Positions 43,443 to 52,084 of a stretch of DNA of 64,000 nt are shown piece by piece. The notes beneath the pieces were generated by a model. The model worked only from the letters and a program-made list of their open reading frames with translations, made no database searches and had not been told where the DNA came from. A program made the position numbers and the translations under genes. Origin of the DNA: Paenibacillus alvei DSM 29 (lineage in GTDB: Bacteria; Bacillota; Bacilli; Paenibacillales; Paenibacillaceae); assembly GCF_000293805.1 (NCBI RefSeq), contig NZ_AMBZ01000011.1:62001-126000 (forward strand), written 5' to 3'. Positions within the stretch are counted from its first letter, which is position 1. Every line of letters starts with the position of its first letter.

Positions 43443-44111
43443 TTAAGCGCCCACCGTATACATTCCGTCGTTGTAACGTCCGTCGCGGGAATCGTCAATT
43501 ACTTTGATCTGCTTTGATCCAAGCCAACCACTGTCATATGTGTGTCTAAATGCAGTGCCGTTCACGTACGTGTCATACTTTGGTGCTTTACCGATCAATG
43601 TCATTTGCTGACCTTTGATACATCCGGTTATAACCTCTACAACATCCCTTACTTGCGGCGCATCCGGTTGCGGCGCATTAACGAACTCCGTTGGAACCTC
43701 CTTGCCCAACGCCTTTGCCAACGCAATTGCCATGCCGATGTGGACATTGAACGCGTCTCCTTGCATGCATTTGGCGATTCCTCGACACGAAACTTTCTTG
43801 TCTCCAAATTCTCGAAGCAGACAAACGACGGTTCGCAACTTTCGATTTATTTTGAATTCTGCTTTATGCAAGAATATTCCACGTGTGAAAACCGTCTCTT
43901 CTGGATACCAATGATGCGGTTTGCCCAAACTCTTCACAAACTCCTTCGCCTTCTCAATCACCTGTTCACGTTTCAATGGCTCGGATTCAATCGTTGCAGC
44001 TTCTTCCAAATGCTTGCCCATTTCAGCCCATGCCGTTCTCATATCCGTAAATGTTTGTTCCATAATTCTCAATTGCTCCTGTACCTTTTCGATAATCGCA
44101 GTTGTATTCAT
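43443..44111 (-). CDS. phage early protein of unknown function
   Basis: A 222-residue protein with a helical N-terminal third (EQLRIMEQTFTDMRTAWAEM), a mixed middle containing KPHHWYPEETVFTRGIFLHK, and a small beta C-terminus. I do not recognise a family. TAGGAGGATC precedes the ATG. A copy of the phage operator (44141-44157) lies about 30 bases upstream, in the gap after the previous gene. Confidence 0.6.
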   Translation of the reverse strand: MNTTAIIEKVQEQLRIMEQTFTDMRTAWAEMGKHLEEAATIESEPLKREQVIEKAKEFVKSLGKPHHWYPEETVFTRGIFLHKAEFKINRKLRTVVCLLREFGDKKVSCRGIAKCMQGDAFNVHIGMAIALAKALGKEVPTEFVNAPQPDAPQVRDVVEVITGCIKGQQMTLIGKAPKYDTYVNGTAFRHTYDSGWLGSKQIKVIDDSRDGRYNDGMYTVGA

Positions 44112-44140
44112 AGTGATCCTCCTATTATTTTGGTTCTATG

Positions 44141-44157
44141 ACCAATAATTTTGGTGT
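44141..44157. promoter_or_regulatory. distant operator copy (prophage 2)
   Basis: ACCAATAATTTTGGTGT, matching the switch-region palindrome ACACCAAAATTTTTGGTGT except at its edge and centre. It lies in a gap inside the early operon, about 8 kb from the repressor gene. Confidence 0.6.
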
Positions 44158-44198
44158 TCAAGGCACAGAAGTGCCCATGTTACTCTGTATCACAAATG

Positions 44199-44522
44199 CT
44201 ATGCATTATCGTCCACAATCACCGTGCCGTCTTTCAATCGAATCGGCTTCAATGTACCAGAATAACTCCTTTTCAGCGCTCTAAGGCCATTTCTACATTC
44301 TTTCAAACTATTGTATACTCGGATCGTCGAAGGTCTCCCGCTGGAAGCAAAGGTATACAAGTTACCTTCTTCATCAAATACCCCAAGAATGTACAATTCA
44401 TTAATTTGAACAATTGGATTACAAGGTGTCACATGACCGCAATCCTCACACACAAATTTGATTCCTGTTTTGAAATCACCAACTAGTCTTTCATCACCAT
44501 AACACTCTGGGCAAATATCCAT
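44199..44522 (-). CDS. zinc-ribbon phage protein
   Basis: A 107-residue protein starting MDICPECYGDERLVG and containing CEDCGH near residue 25: a four-cysteine ribbon. The C-terminal part is beta-rich. Overlaps the upstream gene by one base. Not recognised further. Confidence 0.6.
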   Translation of the reverse strand: MDICPECYGDERLVGDFKTGIKFVCEDCGHVTPCNPIVQINELYILGVFDEEGNLYTFASSGRPSTIRVYNSLKECRNGLRALKRSYSGTLKPIRLKDGTVIVDDNA

Positions 44523-45370
44523 TATATAGCTGCCTCCTTTGCCTTCGCTTCCGCTGCAAGCCCCACATAGGCCGCTGCGTCCTCGTAGCTGTCCGCATGA
44601 TATGCTTCACGCTGCGCCGTTCTTACAAGCTTTAATAGCGTCATGAACGTCCACCCTTGTGCTTCCGTTAACTCCGTGCCATGAATCGCATTGAACGCTT
44701 GTACGGTTGCCTTCATGCTGCGTTCGCCATCTGGACTGTCATACGTTGCCGCGCGGTCTAACATGTGCTTTCGTGCAGCTTCCAACACGCCGTATGGTGT
44801 TACAGGCTTTTGCCAAGATGGATCAGGTGCATTCTCTTGTACTGGTATCGCCACTGGCGTTGCTGAAACGTCTTGTATATCTCCGATTGCTTTAGATTCT
44901 TCACAAGGTTCAGCCTCTTTAACTGATAGAAGCGTTTTGTACTCACGATTATAAAGAAATTCGCCAGCACCGTTACCGTAATGTCTATTACCGTACATGA
45001 TTTTTGTACATTCCAACACATCATGCATTTTGTATTGCTTTCCCTCAGGTGCTGGGTCTGGGTCAATCACAAGCATCAACTCACCTTTATAAGCGTGACG
45101 ATCCACCACATCATACAACTTCCCTTTGTATCCCCATTGACGGTCTGGCTGCTCTCCGTCAGCGAGTACGAGCCATTCCGGTGACCATTGGAAATTATAT
45201 TTGTCTTCCTTCAAAACGTAATTCCCTTTTTCGGTGATTCTCTCAATCTCATGTTGCTGCCCATTATAAGTCTTCATGGTGAAGTTGATATTAACGCCGT
45301 TGGAAATTCCCCCAAGCTCAGAATGTTCTAGGTTAATAATTACCTTTTGTCCAATCTTGAACTTTTTCAT
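44522..45370 (-). CDS. phage protein with a C-terminal DUF6378-like domain
   Basis: A 282-residue protein. The last 90 residues (ATYDSPDGERSMKATVQAFN, then FMTLLKLVRTAQREAYHADS and YEDAAAYVGLAAEAKAKEA) match the DUF6378 pattern found in many phages. The first 140 residues contain beta-rich segments with KGKLYDVVDRHAYKGELML, resembling a small barrel. It may be a fusion of two phage domains. Role unknown. Confidence 0.68.
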   Translation of the reverse strand: MKKFKIGQKVIINLEHSELGGISNGVNINFTMKTYNGQQHEIERITEKGNYVLKEDKYNFQWSPEWLVLADGEQPDRQWGYKGKLYDVVDRHAYKGELMLVIDPDPAPEGKQYKMHDVLECTKIMYGNRHYGNGAGEFLYNREYKTLLSVKEAEPCEESKAIGDIQDVSATPVAIPVQENAPDPSWQKPVTPYGVLEAARKHMLDRAATYDSPDGERSMKATVQAFNAIHGTELTEAQGWTFMTLLKLVRTAQREAYHADSYEDAAAYVGLAAEAKAKEAAI

Positions 45371-45383
45371 TGCTCACCCTCCG

Positions 45384-45758
45384 TTATTCGAATAGCTTTA
45401 TCTGTCCTTGCCCTAGATAAATGTTCGGGAAATACGGTTCTATCAAGGCACGTCGTTCGGTTAATTCATTTCGAATGAAATCATTTGCCGCTTGTATGGC
45501 GCCCTTTTCACTAAATAAACCAATATGGCATGTTGTTGCTTCACCATCCTGTGTGAAATGACCAATCACCGTAATACCAGCCTTATCCTTAGAAATGCGA
45601 ACCGCAATTCTATCTATTCCGTAACGCAGCTCGTAAGCTCCAATATAAGGGTAGTGCTGCCGTGCATCGTCCTGAACAATAACCACTGTGTGTGGATTGC
45701 CGATTGCGATATACACCGGATCAAAGCGCGTGTATATGTAGTTAATTGCTATTTCCAT
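45384..45758 (-). CDS. phage protein of unknown function
   Basis: A 124-residue alpha/beta protein (MEIAINYIYTRFDPVYIAIG start). Shares a one-base stop-start junction with the gene upstream. Not recognised. Confidence 0.58.
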   Translation of the reverse strand: MEIAINYIYTRFDPVYIAIGNPHTVVIVQDDARQHYPYIGAYELRYGIDRIAVRISKDKAGITVIGHFTQDGEATTCHIGLFSEKGAIQAANDFIRNELTERRALIEPYFPNIYLGQGQIKLFE

Positions 45759-46150
45759 CAGCGCTTGCCCTCCTTGTGGAACCGCGAAGTTAATTCTGTC
45801 TTGACGCGCGGCGTATACTTCCGACGTTCCATTTTTCGAATCGTCTTGTCCGTTTCCTGTGCCAGTTGTTTAAGCGCAATGTATGCCTTGTTCCAAGTCT
45901 CTGCCCACTGATTCAGCGGTTCTAGTAATTCCGCTGTCTCCTTGAATACACGGCGTTCCCGTCTGCACCTTTTCATATCAGCCGCCGTCTTAACCAATTC
46001 AACTGCATTCATTTCTAACAATTCGAGAGCATGATTGATATCGTTATATTCCAGCTCACAACGGCTCTGCCCCTCTTTAGCTGCTTCATACTCGTTCATA
46101 GCTTCATGGAGCAATTCAATGATTTCGGCTGCATAGTTACGCTTTGGCAC
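45758..46150 (-). CDS. coiled-coil phage protein
   Basis: A 130-residue helical protein with long charged heptads (NDINHALELLEMNAVELVKT) and a basic C-terminus. Overlaps the RuvC-like gene by 14 bases. Not recognised. Confidence 0.58.
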   Translation of the reverse strand: MPKRNYAAEIIELLHEAMNEYEAAKEGQSRCELEYNDINHALELLEMNAVELVKTAADMKRCRRERRVFKETAELLEPLNQWAETWNKAYIALKQLAQETDKTIRKMERRKYTPRVKTELTSRFHKEGKR

Positions 46151-46646
46151 TCTGCAACACCTTCCTTACAACTTCCTCCTGCTTCTTATTTGCGAATACC
46201 CCTGTGCGTACCGAACGCGCAATTTGAGCAAGCCCATACGCATCTCGAATATTATCGTCGCTATTCTCGTAACCGTAATTCTTGAATAGAGGTAAAATGA
46301 ACGCTTCTTTCTTAGCTTGATGATGTCCGGTAACGAATTTCTTCAATTGAGTTGGAGCAGCGTTGATATATGTCATTCCCATGCTCATAATCTTGCTACG
46401 CAGCATGTATTGCAATCCACACATCTGGTTAGCAAAGGAACCTTTCGAAGCAATGGAAAGCGACTCTATGCAAATCACATCATCATGATTGAGTTCGATC
46501 ACAATTTGTTCAACAAGATCACTTAAGCGTTTTACGTCTTCCGTGTGTTCGCTGGTGATCAACTTTTCAACCAATACCGTGCCATCAAGTCCGATCCGTA
46601 CAAACCCCGTCTTCGTGCTTGGGTCAATTCCTACAAAGTGTGTCAT
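46137..46646 (-). CDS. RuvC-like Holliday junction resolvase
   Basis: A 169-residue protein with an RNase H-fold resolvase pattern: VGIDPSTKTGFVRIG (first acidic residue), VICIESLSIASKGSFANQ (second), a KKEAFILPLFKNYG helix and NIRDAYGLAQIA (last acidic residue). Phage homologues debranch replication intermediates before packaging. Start overlaps the downstream end of its neighbour by four bases. Confidence 0.82.
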   Translation of the reverse strand: MTHFVGIDPSTKTGFVRIGLDGTVLVEKLITSEHTEDVKRLSDLVEQIVIELNHDDVICIESLSIASKGSFANQMCGLQYMLRSKIMSMGMTYINAAPTQLKKFVTGHHQAKKEAFILPLFKNYGYENSDDNIRDAYGLAQIARSVRTGVFANKKQEEVVRKVLQSAKA

Positions 46647-46969
46647 AGCGCCTTCCGCCCCCGTTCCTGCTTGTACCGATTGATCTTGTCAACGTGCAGT
46701 TGATTTACTTCACCCAACAACACTTCCAGCATTGCAACGGCCTTTTCAGGATCAATCGTTCTAGCTAATCCGTCATAAGCCAATCCAATTGCCGTCTGCA
46801 TGACGTCCTGCGCTTCAAGAAGAACCTTCAAAATACTAACCTTCTTACCGTCTGCCGTTTCGAAAGCAACCTCTGCCAGTTCCTCATGAACCTTCTGCAG
46901 CCGCTGCCGTAGCGTGTCATTTGTGTCGTAAAGCGGAAATTCCATTTTCACAGTCCGTAAAGCTGGCAT
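46643..46969 (-). CDS. MazG-like phage protein
   Basis: A 108-residue helical protein containing LQKVHEELAEVAFET and LLEAQDVMQTAIGLAYDGL. The E-E-L-x-E-x plus later E-x-x-D arrangement resembles MazG-type nucleotide pyrophosphohydrolases, which would sanitise the nucleotide pool. AAGGAGG precedes the ATG. The assignment is tentative. Confidence 0.5.
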   Translation of the reverse strand: MPALRTVKMEFPLYDTNDTLRQRLQKVHEELAEVAFETADGKKVSILKVLLEAQDVMQTAIGLAYDGLARTIDPEKAVAMLEVLLGEVNQLHVDKINRYKQERGRKAL

Positions 46970-47316
46970 ATAGAATCCTCCTTGATGTACTCTTTTTCAA
47001 TTTCCTTGAACAGCCGTTCATAGAAATGCTTCTTCTTCCGGTCTTGCTCTTGTTCAATCATTGCCGCCCCATTATCCATGCGTTGTGCGAGTCTTCGACG
47101 TAGTATTGCAGCTTCAAGCAGTCGAAACCCTTCCAAAAGCTCATCCATAAGGCTCATAATGGCGTCGCTTTCCGGTTCGGTGACGTCCCCATTCAGCAGG
47201 GCGAGAGTAGTTAAACGTTCTAAGGAAAGCCTATTCTCGCGCTCACTGCGTTCTAGGAGTGCTTCTATCTCTGCTTTGCATGCTGCTAGAATACGTTCGG
47301 CGGTCACTGGATACAT
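46948..47316 (-). CDS. phage protein of unknown function
   Basis: A 122-residue charged helical protein (LERLTTLALLNGDVTEPESD). Overlaps the MazG-like gene by 22 bases and follows the helicase by 17 bases. Not recognised. Confidence 0.55.
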   Translation of the reverse strand: MYPVTAERILAACKAEIEALLERSERENRLSLERLTTLALLNGDVTEPESDAIMSLMDELLEGFRLLEAAILRRRLAQRMDNGAAMIEQEQDRKKKHFYERLFKEIEKEYIKEDSICQLYGL

Positions 47317-47333
47317 CCTTTCCTTGCAAACTA

Positions 47334-48617
47334 CTATATGCGTTCCCTCATTCTTTGGATTGGTTTGACGAATGTAAGCCCGAATGTACCAATACCAGTC
47401 TGTCTACCTTTTGCCACGATAAAATCCACCTTTGTCTCAATCTTCTCCTTGTCGTTCTCGTCATGGTCGTAAAGGAAGATAATCATATCCGCGTCCTGTT
47501 CGATTGCACCGGAACCGCGAAGGTCTGACATGATTGGTGGTCGCTTCTCTCGTTCACTAGCTCGGTTGAGTTGTGCCAATAGAAAGATAGAACAACCAAT
47601 TTCACTAGCGAATATTTTCAGTTCCCGTGTTACTCTCGCAATCGCTTCGTGCGGCGCTTCGTTCTTGCCTGTCTGCATGTCAATCAAACCGAGATAATCT
47701 ATAAAGATGCAGGATAGTTTTCCGTGCTTTCGCTTGAGGGCTAGGCACTTTCGTTTGATGTAGTTCACATTGATTCTCGATCTATCGTCGATGTGAAATG
47801 TCATGCTGCGCAATGCATCAACCGCCTTTGCAAACCGTTCACGCTGTTCGTCGTTGAACTCGTTTCTCATCACCATTTTGGCGTTCAGTCCACCTATGGA
47901 TGCTACCAATCTGTCCGTAAGTTCTTTCCTAGCCATCTCCAAGGAGAAGAATACTGGAACGCCGAATTCCTTCTGCTTCGCTATGTTTCGCAGTATCTGC
48001 AATGCTATAGCTGTCTTACCTGTTCCTGGCCTTGCCGCCAAAACGATTAGGCGATTGTCACCGATGCCTTGCATCCATTTGTCGATATCTTGGAATCCTG
48101 TCAGCGGTGTATTTTTGATTTCACCAGACAATTTGTCTTCGTAATATTCCAATAAGTAATCTTTGAACGTCTGCTCATCTGCTGCATACTCAGGCATTGC
48201 ACGCGCTGCCAGTTCAATAACTCCTTGCGGTGTGAAATCGTCCGTTTGTGCATATTCGAAAATCTCTTGTGCAACCGCTGCTGCCTTGCGTCTCATGGAC
48301 AACTCTTTTACCTGATTGGCGTAGTCCATCACCAGTTCCCCGCTCACCGGAGTGTTAAGAATCATCTTTTGCAACCCTTCTGGTTCTGCCACTCCTTGGA
48401 ATGCGCCGTTGCGTTTTGCGTGAAGTATGAGTTTTGGTGTTGTCAGCTCATCTTTTGATGCAAGCTCGGTCGCAATTTCAAACATTTTCGAAAAACACAT
48501 TTCTTGGAAGTCGTCTGCCGTGATTAAAGCAGCCACTTCCTCGAATCTTAACGGGTGCTTACCGCACGCTGCGATAAGCGACATTTCATACTGGAAAGTG
48601 TCATTCGTCGAAGCCAT
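47334..48617 (-). CDS. replicative DNA helicase (DnaB family)
   Basis: A 427-residue helicase. The N-terminal helical domain runs to about residue 110. The RecA-like core has Walker A VLAARPGTGKTAIALQI near residue 195, Walker B CIFIDYLGLIDM and the DnaB signature SDLRGSGAIEQDADMIIFL near residue 365. It unwinds phage DNA at the fork; the gene upstream encodes the likely loader/initiator. Overlaps that gene by 17 bases. Confidence 0.93.
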   Translation of the reverse strand: MASTNDTFQYEMSLIAACGKHPLRFEEVAALITADDFQEMCFSKMFEIATELASKDELTTPKLILHAKRNGAFQGVAEPEGLQKMILNTPVSGELVMDYANQVKELSMRRKAAAVAQEIFEYAQTDDFTPQGVIELAARAMPEYAADEQTFKDYLLEYYEDKLSGEIKNTPLTGFQDIDKWMQGIGDNRLIVLAARPGTGKTAIALQILRNIAKQKEFGVPVFFSLEMARKELTDRLVASIGGLNAKMVMRNEFNDEQRERFAKAVDALRSMTFHIDDRSRINVNYIKRKCLALKRKHGKLSCIFIDYLGLIDMQTGKNEAPHEAIARVTRELKIFASEIGCSIFLLAQLNRASEREKRPPIMSDLRGSGAIEQDADMIIFLYDHDENDKEKIETKVDFIVAKGRQTGIGTFGLTFVKPIQRMRERI

Positions 48618-49128
48618 AGTCCTTCACCTCTGTTTCATCCGGTCTCGGTGGAAGCTGTGGGTGCTTCTGTTCTTCTGTCTTCTGCTCCGGTGCTTCGTTC
48701 AAATATCCTTCGAATTTAGAAGCTGCGAACAATGTTGCAGGACGTAGATACTTCCGCATATTGGAGTCATTCAGCCATTCCGCGCATTTGTGGTCAATCA
48801 CTCGCTTGAAGTCGTCAACGCTGAATCCTTCCTTCAAACGTGCCGTTACAAGTGACTTTGTCGCTGACGTGTTTGACTTGTACTTCGTCCCTGCCTTCTC
48901 ATTCAAGTAAGCAATAATTTCCGCAATCGAATCATCTTTATTGGTTTTTGAACCAATATTTTTGGTGTTCTGGGTATGAGTAGACGCAACATCACCAGTA
49001 GCAAGGACTTCGGGCAGAATGTACCAACCGTTGTCATCCAGTGCAACCAACCCTGTTGCCATAAGGTCAAATTGCGTAGAAGTGTGCAGCTTGTGGAACA
49101 AATCCCACTTCAAATATACTTGTTGCAT
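48601..49128 (-). CDS. phage replication initiator with conserved phage C-terminal domain
   Basis: A 175-residue protein. Residues about 68-145 match the conserved phage replisome-organiser C-terminal domain (AEIIAYLNEKAGTKYKSNTS, then KEGFSVDDFKRVIDHKCAEW and LRPATLFAASKFEGYLN). The N-terminal 50 residues look like half of a winged helix. An operator-like palindrome and a second ATTGGTT/AACCAAT repeat lie inside the gene at 48941-48969; in many phages the replication origin is embedded in this gene, so this may be origin DNA. Confidence 0.85.
   Translation of the reverse strand: MQQVYLKWDLFHKLHTSTQFDLMATGLVALDDNGWYILPEVLATGDVASTHTQNTKNIGSKTNKDDSIAEIIAYLNEKAGTKYKSNTSATKSLVTARLKEGFSVDDFKRVIDHKCAEWLNDSNMRKYLRPATLFAASKFEGYLNEAPEQKTEEQKHPQLPPRPDETEVKDYGFDE
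48951..48969. promoter_or_regulatory. operator-like palindrome inside the replication gene
   Basis: AACCAATATTTTTGGTGTT, the same core as the switch operators, next to ATTGGTTTTTGAACCAAT (48940-48957). Either a dispersed repressor site or part of the replication origin. Confidence 0.6.
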
Positions 49129-49140
49129 AGGAATCTCCTC

Positions 49141-49545
49141 CTAGAATGGCATGTCATCATCAGAAATTTCGATTGGCTTACCATCATCTCCGAATGGGTC
49201 ACCAGCATGAGCGTTATTCATCACATCGCCCCACTCAATCACTCGAATATTGTCCGCTACAACCTCCGTCACGAAAACCTTCTTGCCTTCGGTGTTCTCG
49301 TAATTACGAACTTGGATGCGTCCAGTTACTGCTTGCAACTTGCCTTTCTTGACGTTGTTGGCTGCGAACTCTGCCGATGCTCTCCATAATACTACAGGAA
49401 TGAAGTCCGTTTCTTTCTTGCCATCAGAACCAGTGAATGGTCTGTCACACGCTAATGTGAATGTTGCAACCGCTGTTCCGTTTCCTGTGTATTTCAATTC
49501 TGGTTCCCTTACTGCGCGTCCTATCAGCGTAACGTTATTAATCAT
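49141..49545 (-). CDS. ssb: single-stranded DNA-binding protein
   Basis: A 134-residue OB-fold SSB: MINNVTLIGRAVREPELKYT, ATFTLACDRPF, DFIPVVLWRASAEFAANNVK, and the acidic tip DDDMPF that docks partner proteins. Thirteen bases after the Rad52-like gene. Works with the annealing protein and helicase. Confidence 0.95.
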   Translation of the reverse strand: MINNVTLIGRAVREPELKYTGNGTAVATFTLACDRPFTGSDGKKETDFIPVVLWRASAEFAANNVKKGKLQAVTGRIQVRNYENTEGKKVFVTEVVADNIRVIEWGDVMNNAHAGDPFGDDGKPIEISDDDMPF

Positions 49546-49558
49546 ATGTTAATTCCCC

Positions 49559-50323
49559 CTATCTTTTAGATGCTCTCTGGCAAATATCAAGCATAGTTTT
49601 GTAATCACGTTTCTGTTCCTTCTGCTTGTCGATCCAAGCTTGTGCCTGAGCATCATCCAGACCGCCAGCTTTCAACAGCCTAACAACCTCCCAACGCTGC
49701 TTTTGCTTTTCGGTCATTTGCCTTTTCTGTGTGCCTGTATCATTGGAAGATTGTTGACTACCACCATCATTGTTAGAAGGGGAATTGTTCTCCTGCTTCC
49801 CTTGTGTCTTTTGCGTGCTTCTCTGTGTTTTGTTGCCCGTATTAGTTTGTTGGCCTGTATACCCCGTAGGAAGTGCCCACTGTGGCAATTTAGGCGTTTG
49901 TGCTAACCTGTAGCTCTTACCTATCGGTTCAATAGGAACCCACACATTTTCAAGCTTGTACAGGTATCGACCAATGCCCCACTGGTATCCAGCGCGCTTC
50001 ATTGAATCTGATAGTCCACCCTTTACCGCTTCTGTCTGGCTGTCGTCAGCTCCATCCCATTTCCATATCCAGTCCTCACCGAAACGAATACCGATGCCGC
50101 ACAGTTGAGAATGTCCCTTCCACTCTCTATAATTGTTCTGCCAATTGAATGCACCAACCACCGAATCCAGACGGTTCATGATAGCTCGGTTCGTCACATA
50201 AGCAAGGGCAATTCCTTTCGTTTTTCCCCCGTTCGTGCTGCCCACACGCCATTCAATATCTTCGGGCGGGAATGGCTCTGCTAGCTCTGCCATGACCTGT
50301 TCAACCGTTTTGCCGTTAATCAT
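49559..50323 (-). CDS. Rad52/Rad22-family single-strand annealing protein
   Basis: A 254-residue protein. Residues 1-140 carry the Rad52-type pattern: EWRVGSTNGGKTKGIALAYV, GAFNWQNNYREW, GIGIRFGEDWIWKWDGADDS and AVKGGLSDSMKRAGYQWGIG followed by RYLY. The remainder is a Gln/Asn/Thr-rich linker and a short helical end. It gives prophage 2 a recombination system unlike the RecT pair of prophage 1. Overlaps the Gp157 gene by four bases. Confidence 0.88.
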   Translation of the reverse strand: MINGKTVEQVMAELAEPFPPEDIEWRVGSTNGGKTKGIALAYVTNRAIMNRLDSVVGAFNWQNNYREWKGHSQLCGIGIRFGEDWIWKWDGADDSQTEAVKGGLSDSMKRAGYQWGIGRYLYKLENVWVPIEPIGKSYRLAQTPKLPQWALPTGYTGQQTNTGNKTQRSTQKTQGKQENNSPSNNDGGSQQSSNDTGTQKRQMTEKQKQRWEVVRLLKAGGLDDAQAQAWIDKQKEQKRDYKTMLDICQRASKR

Positions 50324-50805
50324 CGGATCATCAACCCCAGTTCACCTTGCACAATAGTTACCCCGCGTACCTTCTTGCCAGCCTTCCAAGCATCCATAAT
50401 GGCCTTCTTATTTACGGTTGGTTCAGGTTTAGTCTTGAATTCAAGCGGCACTGCTTTGATATTCAAAACTTCTACACGCTCCCGTGGTTTAGTCACGGAC
50501 ACGGTGAACATAGGTGATTTATGCTTATCCATACCGATGCGCATCATATTAACCTTGATAGCGTCTTTCATACGTTTTGCTTCGTTTTCAAGACTCGTCT
50601 TGCGTTGTGCAAGTCTTGTTGACTCATTTGCCACTGCTTCTGCCTCGGCTTCAAGGGTGCGAATCACTTTGCAATATCCGTCCAGCTTGTCGGAAATAGC
50701 TCCTTCCATACCTTCCAGCATTGCAGCATAGTCCACACCTTCGCCGCCTTCTTGCGCCATTTCCAGCAAGTCGCGGTATTGTTCTGTCAGGTCGTACAAT
50801 CTCAT
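50320..50805 (-). CDS. siphovirus Gp157-family protein
   Basis: A 161-residue protein with a long coiled coil (CKVIRTLEAEAEAVANESTR) and the family C-terminal block KVNMMRIGMDKHKSPMFTVS, then VPLEFKTKPEPTVNKKAIMD. Usually sits beside annealing proteins in phage recombination cassettes, as here; linked by some to phage resistance in streptococci, mechanism unclear. Confidence 0.85.
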   Translation of the reverse strand: MRLYDLTEQYRDLLEMAQEGGEGVDYAAMLEGMEGAISDKLDGYCKVIRTLEAEAEAVANESTRLAQRKTSLENEAKRMKDAIKVNMMRIGMDKHKSPMFTVSVTKPRERVEVLNIKAVPLEFKTKPEPTVNKKAIMDAWKAGKKVRGVTIVQGELGLMIR

Positions 50806-50841
50806 ATGCGTTGATCCCCTTTCAATTTGTTTGTTCGTTTT

Positions 50842-51555
50842 TCAGACGAGTATGAATATATAACAGCCCTTTACGTGTAACCATCGTTTGATGGTTTGGC
50901 GGTAGTGAATCAATTGGTCTTTTTTCGTTGCTAGTTCTAGGTAGCCCGATCTAATTGCCGATTGAGTAGGGAGGTTGAAAATGCTCTTTCTCCCGACCAT
51001 CCCCCAATCTCGTAGTTTCTTAAATAATTGAATTGGACCAATAACATGCCCGTGCTCACTGATCCATTTTGAAGCTTCGCTCACTGACATGCTTCCTTCT
51101 GACTCCGTGATAGCGAGTGCAAATGAAACATATGGCTCTTGTGTGTCAATGACGGCTTGCAACTCTTTATTTCGCTCCTTCTCATTCTTCAAACGTTGCA
51201 ACGTCTCGATGAATAAGTCGGGATTGTCCAATAGCTCGTCAGCGGCGTAGACGCCATGCTTGCGAATAGAAGGAATAACTTCATAAGTTACCCACCGCTT
51301 GAATTGTTTTGCTTCTGGCTTCCTGCTGCCCAAGACCAACGAATAAAGTCCCGATTCGTTAACAATGTTTGATTCTCCATAAAGACCACCTAAGTTGAAC
51401 TTAGCCACCTCGTCATTATCGAGTCGTTGAAGCGCAACTGTTGTGTTCGTGATATCAAGTGCCTTACAAACATCTTTCGCAACCCACCAAGGGTTGCCGT
51501 CCTTCAAAACAACACGCACCTTATGAATTCCGAAATTGAACAATTGAGTTGTCAT
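50842..51555 (-). CDS. phage antirepressor: BRO-N plus KilAC-type domain
   Basis: A 237-residue protein. BRO-N domain, residues 1-110: FNFGIHKVRVVLKDGNPWWV, AKDVCKALDITNTTVALQRL, ESGLYSLVLGSRKPEAKQFK. The C-terminal domain (SMSVSEASKWISEHGHVIGP, LFKKLRDWGMVGRKSIFNLP) is of KilAC type. Antirepressor or early DNA-binding role expected. Overlaps the small gene upstream by four bases. Confidence 0.87.
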   Translation of the reverse strand: MTTQLFNFGIHKVRVVLKDGNPWWVAKDVCKALDITNTTVALQRLDNDEVAKFNLGGLYGESNIVNESGLYSLVLGSRKPEAKQFKRWVTYEVIPSIRKHGVYAADELLDNPDLFIETLQRLKNEKERNKELQAVIDTQEPYVSFALAITESEGSMSVSEASKWISEHGHVIGPIQLFKKLRDWGMVGRKSIFNLPTQSAIRSGYLELATKKDQLIHYRQTIKRWLHVKGCYIFILV

Positions 51556-51794
51556 TTGTGAACCTCCGTTCTAAGTGGATAAACTTTAGTACCGTGCAAC
51601 TTGAAATGGTGATTGTAAAGCGTATACTGCCAACCTTTGATAAACTCACTTGAAACTAGCTCCCTATTTACGAAAAACAAGTAAGATTCATATTGCTTGT
51701 GCAACGTATCCGTGATCAACTCCCATGCAGCTTGCAATTGTTCTTGTTCACGCTGCTTGCGCTGTTGCTGCTTTTTTGCAATTCGTTTTTTCAC
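51552..51794 (-). CDS. small basic phage protein
   Basis: An 80-residue protein with a Lys/Arg/Gln-rich first 20 residues (KKRIAKKQQQRKQREQEQL). GTG start (51792-51794) preceded by TATGGAGGTG. Not recognised. Confidence 0.6.
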   Translation of the reverse strand: MKKRIAKKQQQRKQREQEQLQAAWELITDTLHKQYESYLFFVNRELVSSEFIKGWQYTLYNHHFKLHGTKVYPLRTEVHK

Positions 51795-51812
51795 AGCTAC
51801 ACCTCCATAAAG

Positions 51813-51911
51813 TTAGGCAATCAATGCCAAGGTAAATCCAGTACCTAAAAGTACCCCAATCAAGAACGTCAACACAAGATGGACACAGTGCTTTGTCTCT
51901 TGATACGTCAC
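51813..51911 (-). CDS. 32-residue single-helix membrane peptide
   Basis: GTG at 51909-51911 after GGGAGGTG; encodes MTYQETKHCVHLVLTFLIGV ending LGTGFTLALIA, one hydrophobic helix. First gene after the operator pair at 51927-52022. A 61-codon ORF in another frame over the same bases lacks a site. The leader and the helix are the support. Confidence 0.5.
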   Translation of the reverse strand: MTYQETKHCVHLVLTFLIGVLLGTGFTLALIA

Positions 51912-51926
51912 GCTTCGCACCTCCCA

Positions 51927-52022
51927 ACACCAAAATTTTTGGTGTATTGAATAAAAAATATTAAAATTATTTAAAACCATTTAAAACATAATGAAAAAAT
52001 ATTGCACCAAAAATGTTGGTGT
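51927..52022. promoter_or_regulatory. pair of switch operators upstream of the early operon
   Basis: Perfect 19-base palindrome ACACCAAAATTTTTGGTGT (51927-51945) and a close copy GCACCAAAAATGTTGGTGT (52004-52022), separated by a very AT-rich 58 bases. They frame the presumed leftward early promoter between the Cro-like gene and the operon. Confidence 0.75.
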
Positions 52023-52084
52023 GATATACTTCATTTGTAATTAAAAGTAACCTTTAATAATAACACCGATATATGAGCGATCAC

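Noticed and set aside
51748-51933. 61-codon ORF upstream of the small basic gene
   Set aside because: It overlaps the 32-residue membrane peptide and the next gene, and its start sits inside an operator; the other frame has the better leader.
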